A program made the translations under genes and the position numbers. Positions 17,295 to 25,283 of a stretch of DNA of 64,000 bases are shown piece by piece (position 1 is the stretch's first letter; the number at the start of each line of letters is the position of its first letter). The DNA comes from Selenomonas sp. WCT3 (GTDB lineage: Bacteria; Bacillota; Negativicutes; Selenomonadales; Selenomonadaceae). Where the stretch lies: the NCBI GenBank assembly GCA_900100835.1, contig FNCM01000011.1, positions 1 to 64,000 on the forward strand, given 5' to 3'. Below the pieces are notes generated by a model. The model was not told where the DNA came from. It did no database searches and saw only the letters and a list, made by a program, of their open reading frames with translations.

Positions 17295-17741
17295 CATTTC
17301 AAGATAAAAATCCGAATCCCAAGTAAATGGATCAACAAGCAAAATGTGCTTCATATTAGCTTTAGGGTAAAACATTTTTACAACGTTCGGATAAACAATA
17401 CCTGGGTAACAATCATAATGAGAATTGATAATATGAAAACAGCATGTACTCATTATATTAGGATATAATGAGTATGTTTTTCTTCCAATCCCTACGAACT
17501 CTATTCGTAAAGGTTTATTGTTATATTTATGCCCTATATCGGAAAGAAACGTCCCAACCGAACCATAATACATTCTATTTGGATTGTCGCCTTCAGTCTC
17601 TACAATAAAGACTTCACTTGTCTCCCTTTTATCCAGGTATAACTCTACCCGAAACTCTCCTTTCTTTTTTCCTTTCAAAATGCTATTGGAATAACAATTT
17701 ATAATTTCCTTATGTTTAGTATAATCGTTACACTCTTGCAT
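17145..17741 (-). CDS. SUFU-family immunity protein, copy D
   Basis: 198 residues, intact: MQECNDYTKHKEIINCYSNS, YYGSVGTFLSDIGHKYNNKP, INSHYDCYPGIVYPNVVKMF, LEMLPISDSELKYITENGCE and DILDLNRPSVV. The N-terminal half matches copy B and the C-terminal half matches frameshifted copy C, so this copy or its relatives are mosaics. It follows the tail of a fifth SUFU copy by a few bases. No intact toxin lies directly upstream, which suggests an orphan antidote. Confidence 0.75.
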   Translation of the reverse strand: MQECNDYTKHKEIINCYSNSILKGKKKGEFRVELYLDKRETSEVFIVETEGDNPNRMYYGSVGTFLSDIGHKYNNKPLRIEFVGIGRKTYSLYPNIMSTCCFHIINSHYDCYPGIVYPNVVKMFYPKANMKHILLVDPFTWDSDFYLEMDDCIVIWLEMLPISDSELKYITENGCEAFEDILEESEMDILDLNRPSVV

Positions 17742-17752
17742 ATATTCCTCAC

Positions 17753-17850
17753 CTACAATGCTCTTTGCACAATTGACGGACGATTTAAATCCAATAAATC
17801 AACTTCATGTTCATCTAACATATTTTCAAAGGCTTCACTTCCATTTTCTT
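17753..17850 (-). pseudogene. SUFU-family C-terminal fragment, copy E
   Basis: The frame ENGSEAFENMLDEHEVDLLD then LNRPSIVQRAL ends at 17753. It is joined at about 17850 to the SVAETISESLRC fragment with a missing base at the joint. The shared coding string for DAELEYIK in the two partners gives about 30 bases of homology, a probable crossover site. Confidence 0.55.
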
Positions 17851-18228
17851 AATATATTCAAGTTCTGCATCCGAACATCGCAGGGATTCAGATATAGTTT
17901 CGGCCACACTCTTTGGTAAATTACCAAATTTTAATCAATATTCCAAAGTTCCTTTTTTATTCGATTTGAATCTTCGATATCCGATTCAAATAGCTCCCTC
18001 CCTTCGTTTGTCATATTTGTAAAATGCCACCTATCATCTGCATGTTTCAATAAAATTATCTTCCCAGGCTAATAAATCAATTCTTCTCTTTCCTCCCCTT
18101 CATCTAAACAATTTATTACCTTACTATACAGGCCAATATGATTTCTGATGATTTCCTCTCCATATTCATCTTTCAACAACCATATATACCTATACACACC
18201 ACTCTTCCAAGTAGCATACATGCTTATT
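17837..18228. repeat. 392-bp direct repeat, copy 2
   Basis: Matches 11703-12094 over 392 bases with only scattered changes and no length change. It spans the SVAETIS fragment and the 3' two-thirds of an immunity gene. Its right end falls within a J-domain gene, so this copy is the incoming one. Confidence 0.75.
17931..18228 (-). pseudogene. Broken third copy of the repeated immunity family
   Basis: This is a near-identical copy of bases 11797-12094. A TGG in the YWPGK motif is now TAG (GATTTATTAGCCTGG), and the gene ends abruptly at 18228 where the repeat joins a J-domain gene. About 50 N-terminal codons are missing. Confidence 0.65.
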
Positions 18229-18358
18229 TCTCAGCAGCTGCGGCGTCTCCAGGGTTAAGGTCCGGATGGTATTTTCGCGCCAGCCGGCGAAAGGCTTTTT
18301 TGATTTCTTTTTTGTCGGCCTTAGGCGTCAGCTCTAGTATCTTGTAATAATCTTTCAT
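18224..18358 (-). pseudogene. Truncated J-domain (DnaJ-like) gene
   Basis: The ATG at 18358 opens [20 protein letters not shown] and [20 protein letters not shown], helices I-III of a J domain with its HPD motif, which stimulates Hsp70 ATPase. The frame ends after 44 codons, exactly where the 392-bp repeat begins. The last helix and any C-terminal part are lost. It lies downstream of a VWA gene, an association seen in chaperone/VWA clusters, so the original locus was probably larger before the toxin region moved in. Confidence 0.7.
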
Positions 18359-18551
18359 GCTTTATCTCCAGATAATAGAAACGGGGTGGATTTTTTATCC
18401 ACCCCATCAACCTGATTTCCTCGAAAAGCATCATGCGGTTTGTTTGTGAAATAATCTTTGCCATGTTTCTATCTCCTTTATATGACTTATCCTAAGATTG
18501 CGGCTTTAAATCTTTCAGTACCACCACATAGGCAGAATCCTAGGCTTCTGT

Positions 18552-19511
18552 TTAGGCAAGACCAGCTATAGCCACTGGCTTGCAATCCACATTCCATCCC
18601 CATTCCGAAAAGACCGGAAGAATCACACGACTTCCCTGCCAATCCGACGGGACTTCCACCAAAATTCCATCGCCCTGTACCGTTCCGACATAATAATCGT
18701 CATCCATCCAGACCGGGATTTCTTTCCCGTTCCAATAATCATCAGCCAGCAAAGATTGTCCTTCACCATCCACAGTTCGAGGAACAATCTTTACCATGAC
18801 CTTGTTTGTTTCTTCCTCGTGAATCGTCTCCACCGTAAGCTCTGCTTCCAGCTGTGGGAAAAGTTCTGCCTGCTCACCAGGTTTTAACTCCCGTAACGTC
18901 AGATTGTCACCAGGATTTTTGATATCAAAGATTCGGCCAGAAGTGCCATCACATACTTCGTGCCCAGTATCCTTGCCCTCCAGCCGGCCACCGGTTCCAT
19001 CGCCAAAAGTTTTGCGAACTACCACCCGCAGGTGACGAATAGCCGCTGCGGGCACGGGCAGCGATAAATCCACCTTGCCGCTGGCATCTGCCCTTCGCAG
19101 GATTTTCCCCACCGGCCAGTTATCCATCAGCATCTTTTCCCCTAGCACCGGAACTGCTGCTACATTCGGCGCGATTTCATACGTGATATCACTGGCATAG
19201 CTGTTAGCCTGCGGTGTGGCCTGTTTGCCGCCCAGCGCCAGCATATACACCTTGATACCAGCCTTGCGGCAATCTGCCATCCCTTCCTGAAAGGATTTCA
19301 CCGACGCTAAAGTCTGCGCACTGGTTGGCAGCATGATTTCGCCATCGGAGATTATCACGATGCTGCGATTTACTTCTCCATCCGCCGAGAATGTTTCCAC
19401 CGCTTTTTTCATCGCGGCCCCCGTATTGGTGTAGCCCGCATAGTTAATGCCCTGCAACGGTGCTACCGGCAGCCTAGCATCAGCATGCCAATTACGAGTA
19501 TCACGAAACAT
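18552..19511 (-). pseudogene. VWA-domain protein, remnant of a lipoprotein gene
   Basis: The 319-residue frame holds the later part of a von Willebrand A domain (NRSIVIISDGEIM, KVYMLALGGKQA) followed by a beta-rich C-terminal region (LPVPAAAIRHLRVVVRKTFG). The first metal-binding loop DxSxS that should lie earlier is absent. Just upstream, in another frame, the DNA encodes MMLGRCFVILVIGMLMLGC, a lipoprotein signal with lipobox, followed at once by a stop. An ATA stands after the GGAGG site where a start would fit. The likely history is an internal deletion plus frameshift joining the signal to the middle of the VWA domain. Confidence 0.6.
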
Positions 19512-19545
19512 CGCCCTAACATCATGAATCGGATCTTTTTCGTTT

Positions 19546-19864
19546 TATCTCCCTCCTTATAAAAGATGATTGTTTCAGAATTATCCTATCGCTGAAAAAC
19601 TTTCATCTTTTTTTCATGGTATTTCCTTTTAAACGATATACCTCTCAATACTAAAAGTCCATTAAGGGATAATGAAAGTTTTTCCCAAATAATATAAATC
19701 TCAATTTTCATATATAGGACTTTTTTACCGGTTTTGTTCAAAATTTCGAAAAAAACATACTTAGCCTTGAATTTGGCAGGGTCTTTTTACCCAATGTTAT
19801 AATTATGTTTTTAATTAAAAAATAATCTAGTATTTTGTAAACCTATGTCTATCATTCTTATACA
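19546..19864. other. AT-rich intergenic region, no gene seen
   Basis: About 320 bases with no credible open frame or RNA gene. It holds the region upstream of the VWA remnant on the minus strand. The AT content is higher than in neighbouring genes. It marks the boundary between the mosaic toxin region and the stable chromosome. Confidence 0.5.
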
Positions 19865-19912
19865 AAAACAGTTCCATAACGACAAGGAATTATTGCCGTC
19901 ATGGAACTGTTT
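19865..19912 (-). terminator. Rho-independent terminator after the acyl-CoA ligase gene
   Basis: On the minus strand ACAGTTCCAT and ATGGAACTGT pair, with further pairing of GACGGCAA and TTGTCGT inside, followed by TTTTTGT. Confidence 0.7.
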
Positions 19913-19927
19913 ACTATTACTTGTTAT

Positions 19928-21400
19928 TTACTTTTGAAATTCTGCCAAAATCGTTTTCTTGGCAATCTTGCCAGTTGTCGTGCGCGGCAGTTTATCCATA
20001 CGATGGAATTCCCGGGGGATCTTATAGAGAGCCAGGTTATTCTGCAGGAATTGCTTGAGCTCTCGGATGTTTACCTCAGCCCCTTGATTGACGCTGTAGA
20101 AGCAAGCCCCCGCTTGTCCACGAAGTTTGTCCTCAATGCCAACGACTGCGGCCTCATGAATGCCAGGGAATTGGTAAATCACCTCTTCGACTTCACGAGG
20201 ATAGACATTTTCTCCCATGCTGATAATCATATCTTTGATGCGGTCGACGATATAGATATAGCCGTCTTCATCAGCGCGGGCCACATCGCCGGTATGGAAC
20301 CAACCGCCACGCATAGCATCATGGGTCACATCCGGAAGATTCCAATACCCCAGCATGACGTTCTCCCCTTTGACGATGAGCTCGCCCACTTCTCCCTGCG
20401 GGACTTCCTTGCCCTCGTCATCGATGAGTTTCCATTGCAAATCCGGAACCACCGGCCCACAGGAGCCCACCTTGGTCTTCCCCAGTGGTGTCATGGTAAC
20501 AATGGGCGCCGTCTCCGATAAGCCATAGGCTTCACAGATATCCAAGCCGAATTTCTCCGTGAAATCCTGCTGGATTTTTAGCGGCAATGTCGTACCAGCA
20601 CTGACTACCAGCCGTACGCTCTTCATATCCTCCGGTGTTCCCAGTTTAGTCAACAGGCTACAGATTGACGGTACGATATAAAGTTCGGTGATGCCTTCCT
20701 CACGGATCGTGCTGATGGTCGTTCGCGGTGTAAAAGAATCAAGAATCACGATGGTGGCACCAACGCTCAGGGTATAAAACACCGCACAGGTGAGGCCATA
20801 GCAGTGATACATGGGCAGCACACAAAGGGCCTTATGTCCCGGCTGACAGCCCATATAGGCAATCTGCTTCGTATTGAAGATGATATTGTGATGGGAAATG
20901 ACGGCTCCCTTCGGATTGCCGGTCGTACCAGAAGTATAGATAATCTGACAGGGATTGTCCGCACTGAAATACTCCGAAAGTTCCGGTGCTTCCTCGATTC
21001 CCTTCTTGAGCTTGCCAATGGAGCGAATATCATACTGCGCCACTTTAAGCTGGCAGCGCAGCTGCGCCAACGCATCGACAAGATTCAGCGGCTGATAGGT
21101 AAGCAGCACCCGTATCCCCGCATCTTTGATGATATAGGCAATCTCGCGGCTGCTCAACTGGAAATTGAGGGGAACCGCGATAGCCCCCAGCGACGCAATG
21201 CCCATATAGGCAAAGATAAATTCAGCACTGTTGCGGGTAAAGATTCCCACTCGGTCACCTTGATGTACCCCCGCTGCATAGAGTCTGTCGCGACAGGCTT
21301 TCACTGCTGCTTGGAGTTCTTTATAGGTAAAACGGCGCTCATGGTCGACGATGGCCAAATCATTTGGCGCACCTTGATAAATCAAATCATGAATAAGCAT
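19928..21400 (-). CDS. Fatty-acyl-CoA ligase (AMP-binding enzyme)
   Basis: 490 residues of the adenylate-forming family, which activates carboxylic acids to acyl-AMP and then acyl-CoA. Visible are the P-loop-like IIYTSGTTGNPKGAVISH, the AYGLSETAP motif, the hinge GWFHTGDVARADEDGYIYIV DR segment, and the catalytic lysine region PRTTTGKIAKK near the end. Length and order fit medium/long-chain acyl-CoA ligases. The ATG at 21400 is preferred over a TTG nine codons upstream. The promoter lies inside a 57-base palindrome with a FapR-like core, so expression probably responds to fatty-acid or malonyl-CoA status. Exact chain length cannot be told. Confidence 0.85.
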   Translation of the reverse strand: MLIHDLIYQGAPNDLAIVDHERRFTYKELQAAVKACRDRLYAAGVHQGDRVGIFTRNSAEFIFAYMGIASLGAIAVPLNFQLSSREIAYIIKDAGIRVLLTYQPLNLVDALAQLRCQLKVAQYDIRSIGKLKKGIEEAPELSEYFSADNPCQIIYTSGTTGNPKGAVISHHNIIFNTKQIAYMGCQPGHKALCVLPMYHCYGLTCAVFYTLSVGATIVILDSFTPRTTISTIREEGITELYIVPSICSLLTKLGTPEDMKSVRLVVSAGTTLPLKIQQDFTEKFGLDICEAYGLSETAPIVTMTPLGKTKVGSCGPVVPDLQWKLIDDEGKEVPQGEVGELIVKGENVMLGYWNLPDVTHDAMRGGWFHTGDVARADEDGYIYIVDRIKDMIISMGENVYPREVEEVIYQFPGIHEAAVVGIEDKLRGQAGACFYSVNQGAEVNIRELKQFLQNNLALYKIPREFHRMDKLPRTTTGKIAKKTILAEFQK

Positions 21401-21419
21401 TTTTATCACTCTTTTCTCT

Positions 21420-21476
21420 TTTGACAAAAATTAGTACCTGATGCTAATTTTATACCAGGTACTAATTTTTGTCAAA
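21420..21476 (-). promoter_or_regulatory. Perfect 21-bp inverted repeat, FapR-like operator over the ligase promoter
   Basis: TTTGACAAAAATTAGTACCTG at 21420-21440 is repeated exactly in reverse complement at 21456-21476, with a 15-base centre. On the minus strand TTGACA (21470-21475) and TAAAAT (21447-21452) stand 17 bases apart, a good promoter, so the core TTAGTACCTG lies between the two boxes. The core recalls the operator of FapR, the malonyl-CoA-responsive repressor of lipid genes in Firmicutes; this is from memory of the consensus. The palindrome ends 19 bases before the ligase start codon. Confidence 0.65.
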
Positions 21477-21480
21477 GAGA

Positions 21481-21510
21481 AAATAAAAGCGCAGCTGAAT
21501 CAGCTGCGCT
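21481..21510 (-). terminator. Rho-independent terminator after the 28-residue peptide gene
   Basis: AGCGCAGCTGA and TCAGCTGCGCT pair nearly back to back and are followed on the minus strand by TTTTATTT. It isolates the peptide gene from the ligase promoter only five bases further on. Confidence 0.75.
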
Positions 21511-21527
21511 CTTCGAAGTCCAATCTC

Positions 21528-21614
21528 TCAGTCTTCGTCTTGACCGTATTCTACCCAGTAAGTGATAAGCGTTGCCACTACTGCCAGAATCAGCCACACG
21601 TATGATGGTACCAT
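21528..21614 (-). CDS. 28-residue membrane peptide
   Basis: MVPSYVWLILAVVATLITYW then VEYGQDED: one membrane helix with an acidic tail. An AAGGAGG site lies 11 bases before the ATG and a strong terminator follows 18 bases after the stop. These signals support a real gene despite the size. Single-helix peptides of this kind can regulate membrane proteins or act as holin-like toxins; no function can be assigned. Confidence 0.5.
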   Translation of the reverse strand: MVPSYVWLILAVVATLITYWVEYGQDED

Positions 21615-21714
21615 GTTGCTCGTTACCTCCTTGGGTCACTTTGGGCTCGGTGTGATAGCGGGTAATCCCCATCAATTCCATTGTAAGAGATATGGACCTT
21701 TTATTCAAGATTTT

Positions 21715-22095
21715 TTAAGCGTTGAGTTTCTTATCCGCATACTGGAGCAGGATATGGGCGCTCTTACGATTGGTTGCCAAGGGGATGTTGTGCACATCGC
21801 AGAGGCGAAGCAGGGCATTGATATCTGGCTCGTGGGGCTGGGACGTCAGCGGGTCACGCAGGAAAATGACGTAATCCACCTGTTCCGTAGCCACCCGGGC
21901 ACCAATCTGCTGATCGCCGCCTAAGGGGCCCGACATCATGGTTTCCACATTCAGCTGATAGTTTTCGTTAATCAGCGTTCCGGTTGTCCGAGTAGCAATC
22001 AAATGAAAATGTTTGAGGAGGTCCTGATGATGACTGACAAAATCGAGCATTTCTTCTTTTTTCTTGTCGTGTGCAATAAGTGCAATGGTCTGCAT
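21715..22095 (-). CDS. mgsA: Methylglyoxal synthase
   Basis: 126 residues, the normal length. It converts dihydroxyacetone phosphate to methylglyoxal and phosphate in the cytoplasm, a bypass when sugar phosphates build up. Family motifs are [14 protein letters not shown], the phosphate-binding ATRTTGTLI, and [15 protein letters not shown] containing the catalytic aspartate, then [17 protein letters not shown] promoter with TTGAAA and TATAAT 18 bases apart precedes it at 22133-22162. It may be co-transcribed with the 28-residue peptide gene downstream. Confidence 0.93.
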   Translation of the reverse strand: MQTIALIAHDKKKEEMLDFVSHHQDLLKHFHLIATRTTGTLINENYQLNVETMMSGPLGGDQQIGARVATEQVDYVIFLRDPLTSQPHEPDINALLRLCDVHNIPLATNRKSAHILLQYADKKLNA

Positions 22096-22132
22096 GAAAC
22101 CACCCTTTCCAACTAATTTTATTAACTTCTAT

Positions 22133-22162
22133 ATTATACCCCATGCCCCCTTGTATTTTCAA
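22133..22162 (-). promoter_or_regulatory. Promoter of mgsA
   Basis: Minus strand TTGAAA (22157-22162), an 18-base spacer and TATAAT (22133-22138), about 38 bases upstream of the mgsA ATG. Confidence 0.6.
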
Positions 22163-22197
22163 TGGATATTCTTAATTTTACAACAAATTTGAATAGT

Positions 22198-22222
22198 AAA
22201 AAGAGGCCTTTTCGGCCTCTTC
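22198..22222 (-). terminator. Terminator after the sulfatase-type transferase gene
   Basis: Minus strand AAGAGGCC, loop GAAAA, GGCCTCTT, followed by TTTA. It lies 12 bases past the stop of the gene at 22235-24169. Confidence 0.8.
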
Positions 22223-22234
22223 TTGTGATGGTCT

Positions 22235-24169
22235 TTACTGCGGTGCTTTTAGCAAGCCCTCATGATAGAGCATATTGGCTCCCTGATACCAGGAAACGGC
22301 CTGCTGCCGCATTTCCTCGCTGGTGGGAATGGGCGTGTAATCCGCCTTGGACCAATCGTTAATACGATAGGATTTCACCCCTTGATTGGGTGACAGAATG
22401 GTAAGCTGGTCATCCTTTACTAACCCCAGCAGCTGATAGGTACTGATGAAAGCCCGGTCCGCTGACTCAGGTACGTTGAACACATCATGACCAAAGAACC
22501 GCGAGGTGTACGACATCCCCAGGAGCCCCAGCAAAGTCGGCCCCACATCAATCTGACTCATCAACCGATTGCACTGCCCAGCCTTGATAAGTTTCGGCGC
22601 GTAAATCAAACACGGGATATGATAGCGGTTGACGGGCAAATCTGCCTTGCCAGCCGCTAGGGCCTGATGGTCAGCCACGATAACAAATACCGTATTGTCA
22701 AACCATGGCTTTTTCGCCGCCTTGTCCAAAAAGTCCTTGATGGCCCAATCGGTATAGCGCACTACACTGCTCCGCACTCCCTGGGGTGCATCAATGCGGC
22801 CTTTGGGGAACTTGAAGGGCCGATGATTTGACGTAGTCAGCACCATTTCGAAGGCAGGCTCCCCTTTTGCCTGATGTTCATCCAACGATTTTACCACTTG
22901 GTCAAAGAGGATTTCATCGGGAACGCCCCAAACCGTTTCATCGTGGATTTCCTCTTCGGGGATAACATTCCGATCCTTTACGGTATAACCGTTGCCCGCG
23001 AAAAAGTCATTCATATTGTCAAAATAGCCATAGCCGCCATAGATGAAGTCCGTCTGATAGCCATTCTGGCGGAACGCATCCCCCAGCCCCTCCATGTTGC
23101 TGTTATCCTGACGGCGAACGATAGATTGTCCCGGCGTTGGCGGCACCGAAAGAGACAGTGCCTCAAGGCCGCGGACCGTCCGCGTCCCTGTTGCATAGAG
23201 ACGGGTAAAGCTCAGAGACTTTTGGGCCACTTCATCGAGATTCGGAGTCAGACTGTTTGGAAACCCAAGGAACCCAGCATAATCGGCGCTGAAACTCTCC
23301 ACTGTTATCAGCACGACATTAGGCTTCCTACCCGTCAATTCATTCTGGTTCTCGACACGACGCGTCACCCCGTCATCCCCTTGCAGGATCTCATTATTCC
23401 CCTTTACTTCACTACGCAGCCGCTGGCAAAGTGCCGTCGTATTGTCCTCCTTGGCATAAAAGGAATCATAATCCAGCTCATTGGTGAAATAGGCACGCAC
23501 AAATTCATAGGGGCCGTTGCCGGCAAGCTCTTGATTGATTTTATCCGCTGCCACCTGCAGGCGCCATGCCGATTGCGGCATCACTGCCGCCGCTGCGGGC
23601 AGCAAAACCACCGCTAGAACCGCAGTAACAAACTGCCGCCAATCCCGCCGCTGAGGAACAAATTCCCGTCGACGAAGCTGGAGCCAAGTTATCCCCCCTG
23701 TAAAAAGGAGCATCACGGGCACAAGGATACCCAACGGAAAGGACTCTTGAATCGTCCCCAACATTTCACTGGAATAAATCAAATAATCTACCGCAATAAA
23801 GTTAAAACAGGTATGAAATTCCTGGAAATAGAAAAAGAGCGTCACACCGGAGCCAACCATAAAACCATTTAGCAGGAATACCAAGATTCTTCCCAACCGT
23901 TTTCCCCAACTAGCCGAGAGAACTTTTGCTGGCAGCAGGAAAAAGAGTGCTAAGGGCAAACAGAAAAAAACGCCAGCGGAAGCATCATATATAAGTCCTA
24001 GCAAAAAGGTTCGCAATATATCCAAGGGACTCCAGGATAACTCCGAATAAAACCGCATCCCAATCAGCAGGCGAATCAGGCTCTCCCAAATCAGCCAACT
24101 GCCAAACATAATCCGTAACATGCCCAGACGACCCACAGGCCGCAACGAAGGCTGGCAAAAACGAAGCAT
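22235..24169 (-). CDS. LTA synthase family membrane sulfatase-fold transferase
   Basis: 644 residues. About five membrane helices fill the first 215 residues (FLLGLIYDASAGVFFCLPLA; FLLNGFMVGSGVTLFFYFQ). An extracytoplasmic alkaline-phosphatase-fold domain follows with NVVLITVESFSADYAGF, the catalytic threonine region ATGTRTVRGLEALS, and the metal ligands VIVADHQAL and NRYHIPCLIY. Such enzymes move phosphoglycerol or phosphoethanolamine groups from lipids to cell-surface acceptors. In a diderm Firmicute without classical LTA, the acceptor may be an envelope glycan or lipid A. The ATG at 24169 has a good AAAGGTGG site; a TTG nine codons upstream is less likely. Confidence 0.85.
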   Translation of the reverse strand: MLRFCQPSLRPVGRLGMLRIMFGSWLIWESLIRLLIGMRFYSELSWSPLDILRTFLLGLIYDASAGVFFCLPLALFFLLPAKVLSASWGKRLGRILVFLLNGFMVGSGVTLFFYFQEFHTCFNFIAVDYLIYSSEMLGTIQESFPLGILVPVMLLFTGGITWLQLRRREFVPQRRDWRQFVTAVLAVVLLPAAAAVMPQSAWRLQVAADKINQELAGNGPYEFVRAYFTNELDYDSFYAKEDNTTALCQRLRSEVKGNNEILQGDDGVTRRVENQNELTGRKPNVVLITVESFSADYAGFLGFPNSLTPNLDEVAQKSLSFTRLYATGTRTVRGLEALSLSVPPTPGQSIVRRQDNSNMEGLGDAFRQNGYQTDFIYGGYGYFDNMNDFFAGNGYTVKDRNVIPEEEIHDETVWGVPDEILFDQVVKSLDEHQAKGEPAFEMVLTTSNHRPFKFPKGRIDAPQGVRSSVVRYTDWAIKDFLDKAAKKPWFDNTVFVIVADHQALAAGKADLPVNRYHIPCLIYAPKLIKAGQCNRLMSQIDVGPTLLGLLGMSYTSRFFGHDVFNVPESADRAFISTYQLLGLVKDDQLTILSPNQGVKSYRINDWSKADYTPIPTSEEMRQQAVSWYQGANMLYHEGLLKAPQ

Positions 24170-24286
24170 AAAATAACCACCTTTAATGAAATACAATCTA
24201 TTAAATTATAACAAAATTTCTCTGAGAAAAAAATGAAATTCAGTTATGATCGGAAAAACCTTCCTCGACTTTGCCTGGACTTTACC

Positions 24287-24315
24287 TTGCCCCCGTCATA
24301 ACCATTTGTTACAAT
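24287..24315 (+). promoter_or_regulatory. Promoter of the ketopantoate reductase-family gene
   Basis: TTGCCC and TACAAT lie 17 bases apart, ending 33 bases before the ATG at 24349. Confidence 0.5.
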
Positions 24316-24348
24316 GTAAACATACACCAACGAATTGGAGGGATTATC

Positions 24349-25275
24349 ATGAAATTTGCAATTGTCGGCACCGGCGGCACAGGAGGAACTTTGGGCGCTT
24401 ATCTTGCCAGCATCGGTCAGGACGTAACCTTTATCGCCCGTGGCAGCCATCTAGCGGCCATCCGTCAAAACGGGCTCACCATCCGCACGGAACACCGCGG
24501 CGATATTGTCATAAAGCCAGCTAAAGCCTGCACCATGGAGGAGTATACCGACACCCCTGACGTGATGCTGGTCTGCGTGAAATATTACAACATCGACGAT
24601 GCTATCGCCCTGGCCCGCCGCACCGCCAATGCCGAGACCCTCATCGTCCCCATCCTAAATGTATTCGGCACCGGTGAAGTCATGCAACAAGCTCTGCCTG
24701 GCCTCACCTGCCTCGACGGCTGTATGTATATCTTTGCCAAAATCGAAAGTCCCGGCATCATCGTCCAGCCAGAAAAAATCCTGCGGGTATTCTACGGCTT
24801 CCGCCCCAGGCAGGACAACTGCCTGGCCAACAAAGCCAAGGAACTGGAACAAATCATGCAGGATGCTGGCATCCAGGCACATTTCACCGAACATATCCAA
24901 CGAGATGCCTTGCAGAAATTCGCCTTTGTCTCCCCCATGGGCGCCGCTGGCCTCTACTTCGAAGCCGTCAGTGATGACTTCCAGCACGAAGGCCCCTTGC
25001 GTGATTTCTTTATCGGCCTGATTCGCGAAGTCGTAGACATCGGCCACGCCATGGGAATCACCTGGGAAAAGGATTTGGTGGAAACGGGTCTAAAAATGAT
25101 TGATGCCTTCAAGCCCGGCCTCCGCACCTCTATGCAGCGCGACGTCCTTGCTGGTAAATCCTCGGAATTTTCCGGTCTCGTTTCTCGCATCGTAGCCCTA
25201 GGCAAAAAATATAATGTCCCCACCCCGCTCTATCAAAAAGTTGACAATTGGGGCCAAGAACATCATATCCGCTAA
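24349..25275 (+). CDS. Ketopantoate reductase family protein (ApbA/PanE)
   Basis: 308 residues from the ATG at 24349, which has a GGAGGG site; longer frames start inside the promoter. The N-terminal Rossmann domain shows KFAIVGTGGTGGTLGAYLAS for NADPH, then VMLVCVKYYNIDDAI and LIVPILNVFGTGEVM. The C-terminal helical domain has IQRDALQKFAFVSPMGAAGL and RTSMQRDVLAGKSSEFSGLV, the substrate region with SSE. Members reduce 2-dehydropantoate to pantoate for CoA synthesis, but several paralogues act on other 2-keto acids. No other pantothenate gene is nearby, so the substrate is uncertain. Confidence 0.85.
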   Translation: MKFAIVGTGGTGGTLGAYLASIGQDVTFIARGSHLAAIRQNGLTIRTEHRGDIVIKPAKACTMEEYTDTPDVMLVCVKYYNIDDAIALARRTANAETLIVPILNVFGTGEVMQQALPGLTCLDGCMYIFAKIESPGIIVQPEKILRVFYGFRPRQDNCLANKAKELEQIMQDAGIQAHFTEHIQRDALQKFAFVSPMGAAGLYFEAVSDDFQHEGPLRDFFIGLIREVVDIGHAMGITWEKDLVETGLKMIDAFKPGLRTSMQRDVLAGKSSEFSGLVSRIVALGKKYNVPTPLYQKVDNWGQEHHIR

Positions 25276-25283
25276 GCGTATCC

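Noticed and set aside
18383..18405. Hairpin GGGGTGGAT/ATCCACCCC as a terminator
   Set aside because: A perfect stem, but no T tract on either strand and it lies just before the J-domain start; role unclear.
19546..19864. Small genes in the AT-rich gap
   Set aside because: Open frames are very short and lack ribosome sites.
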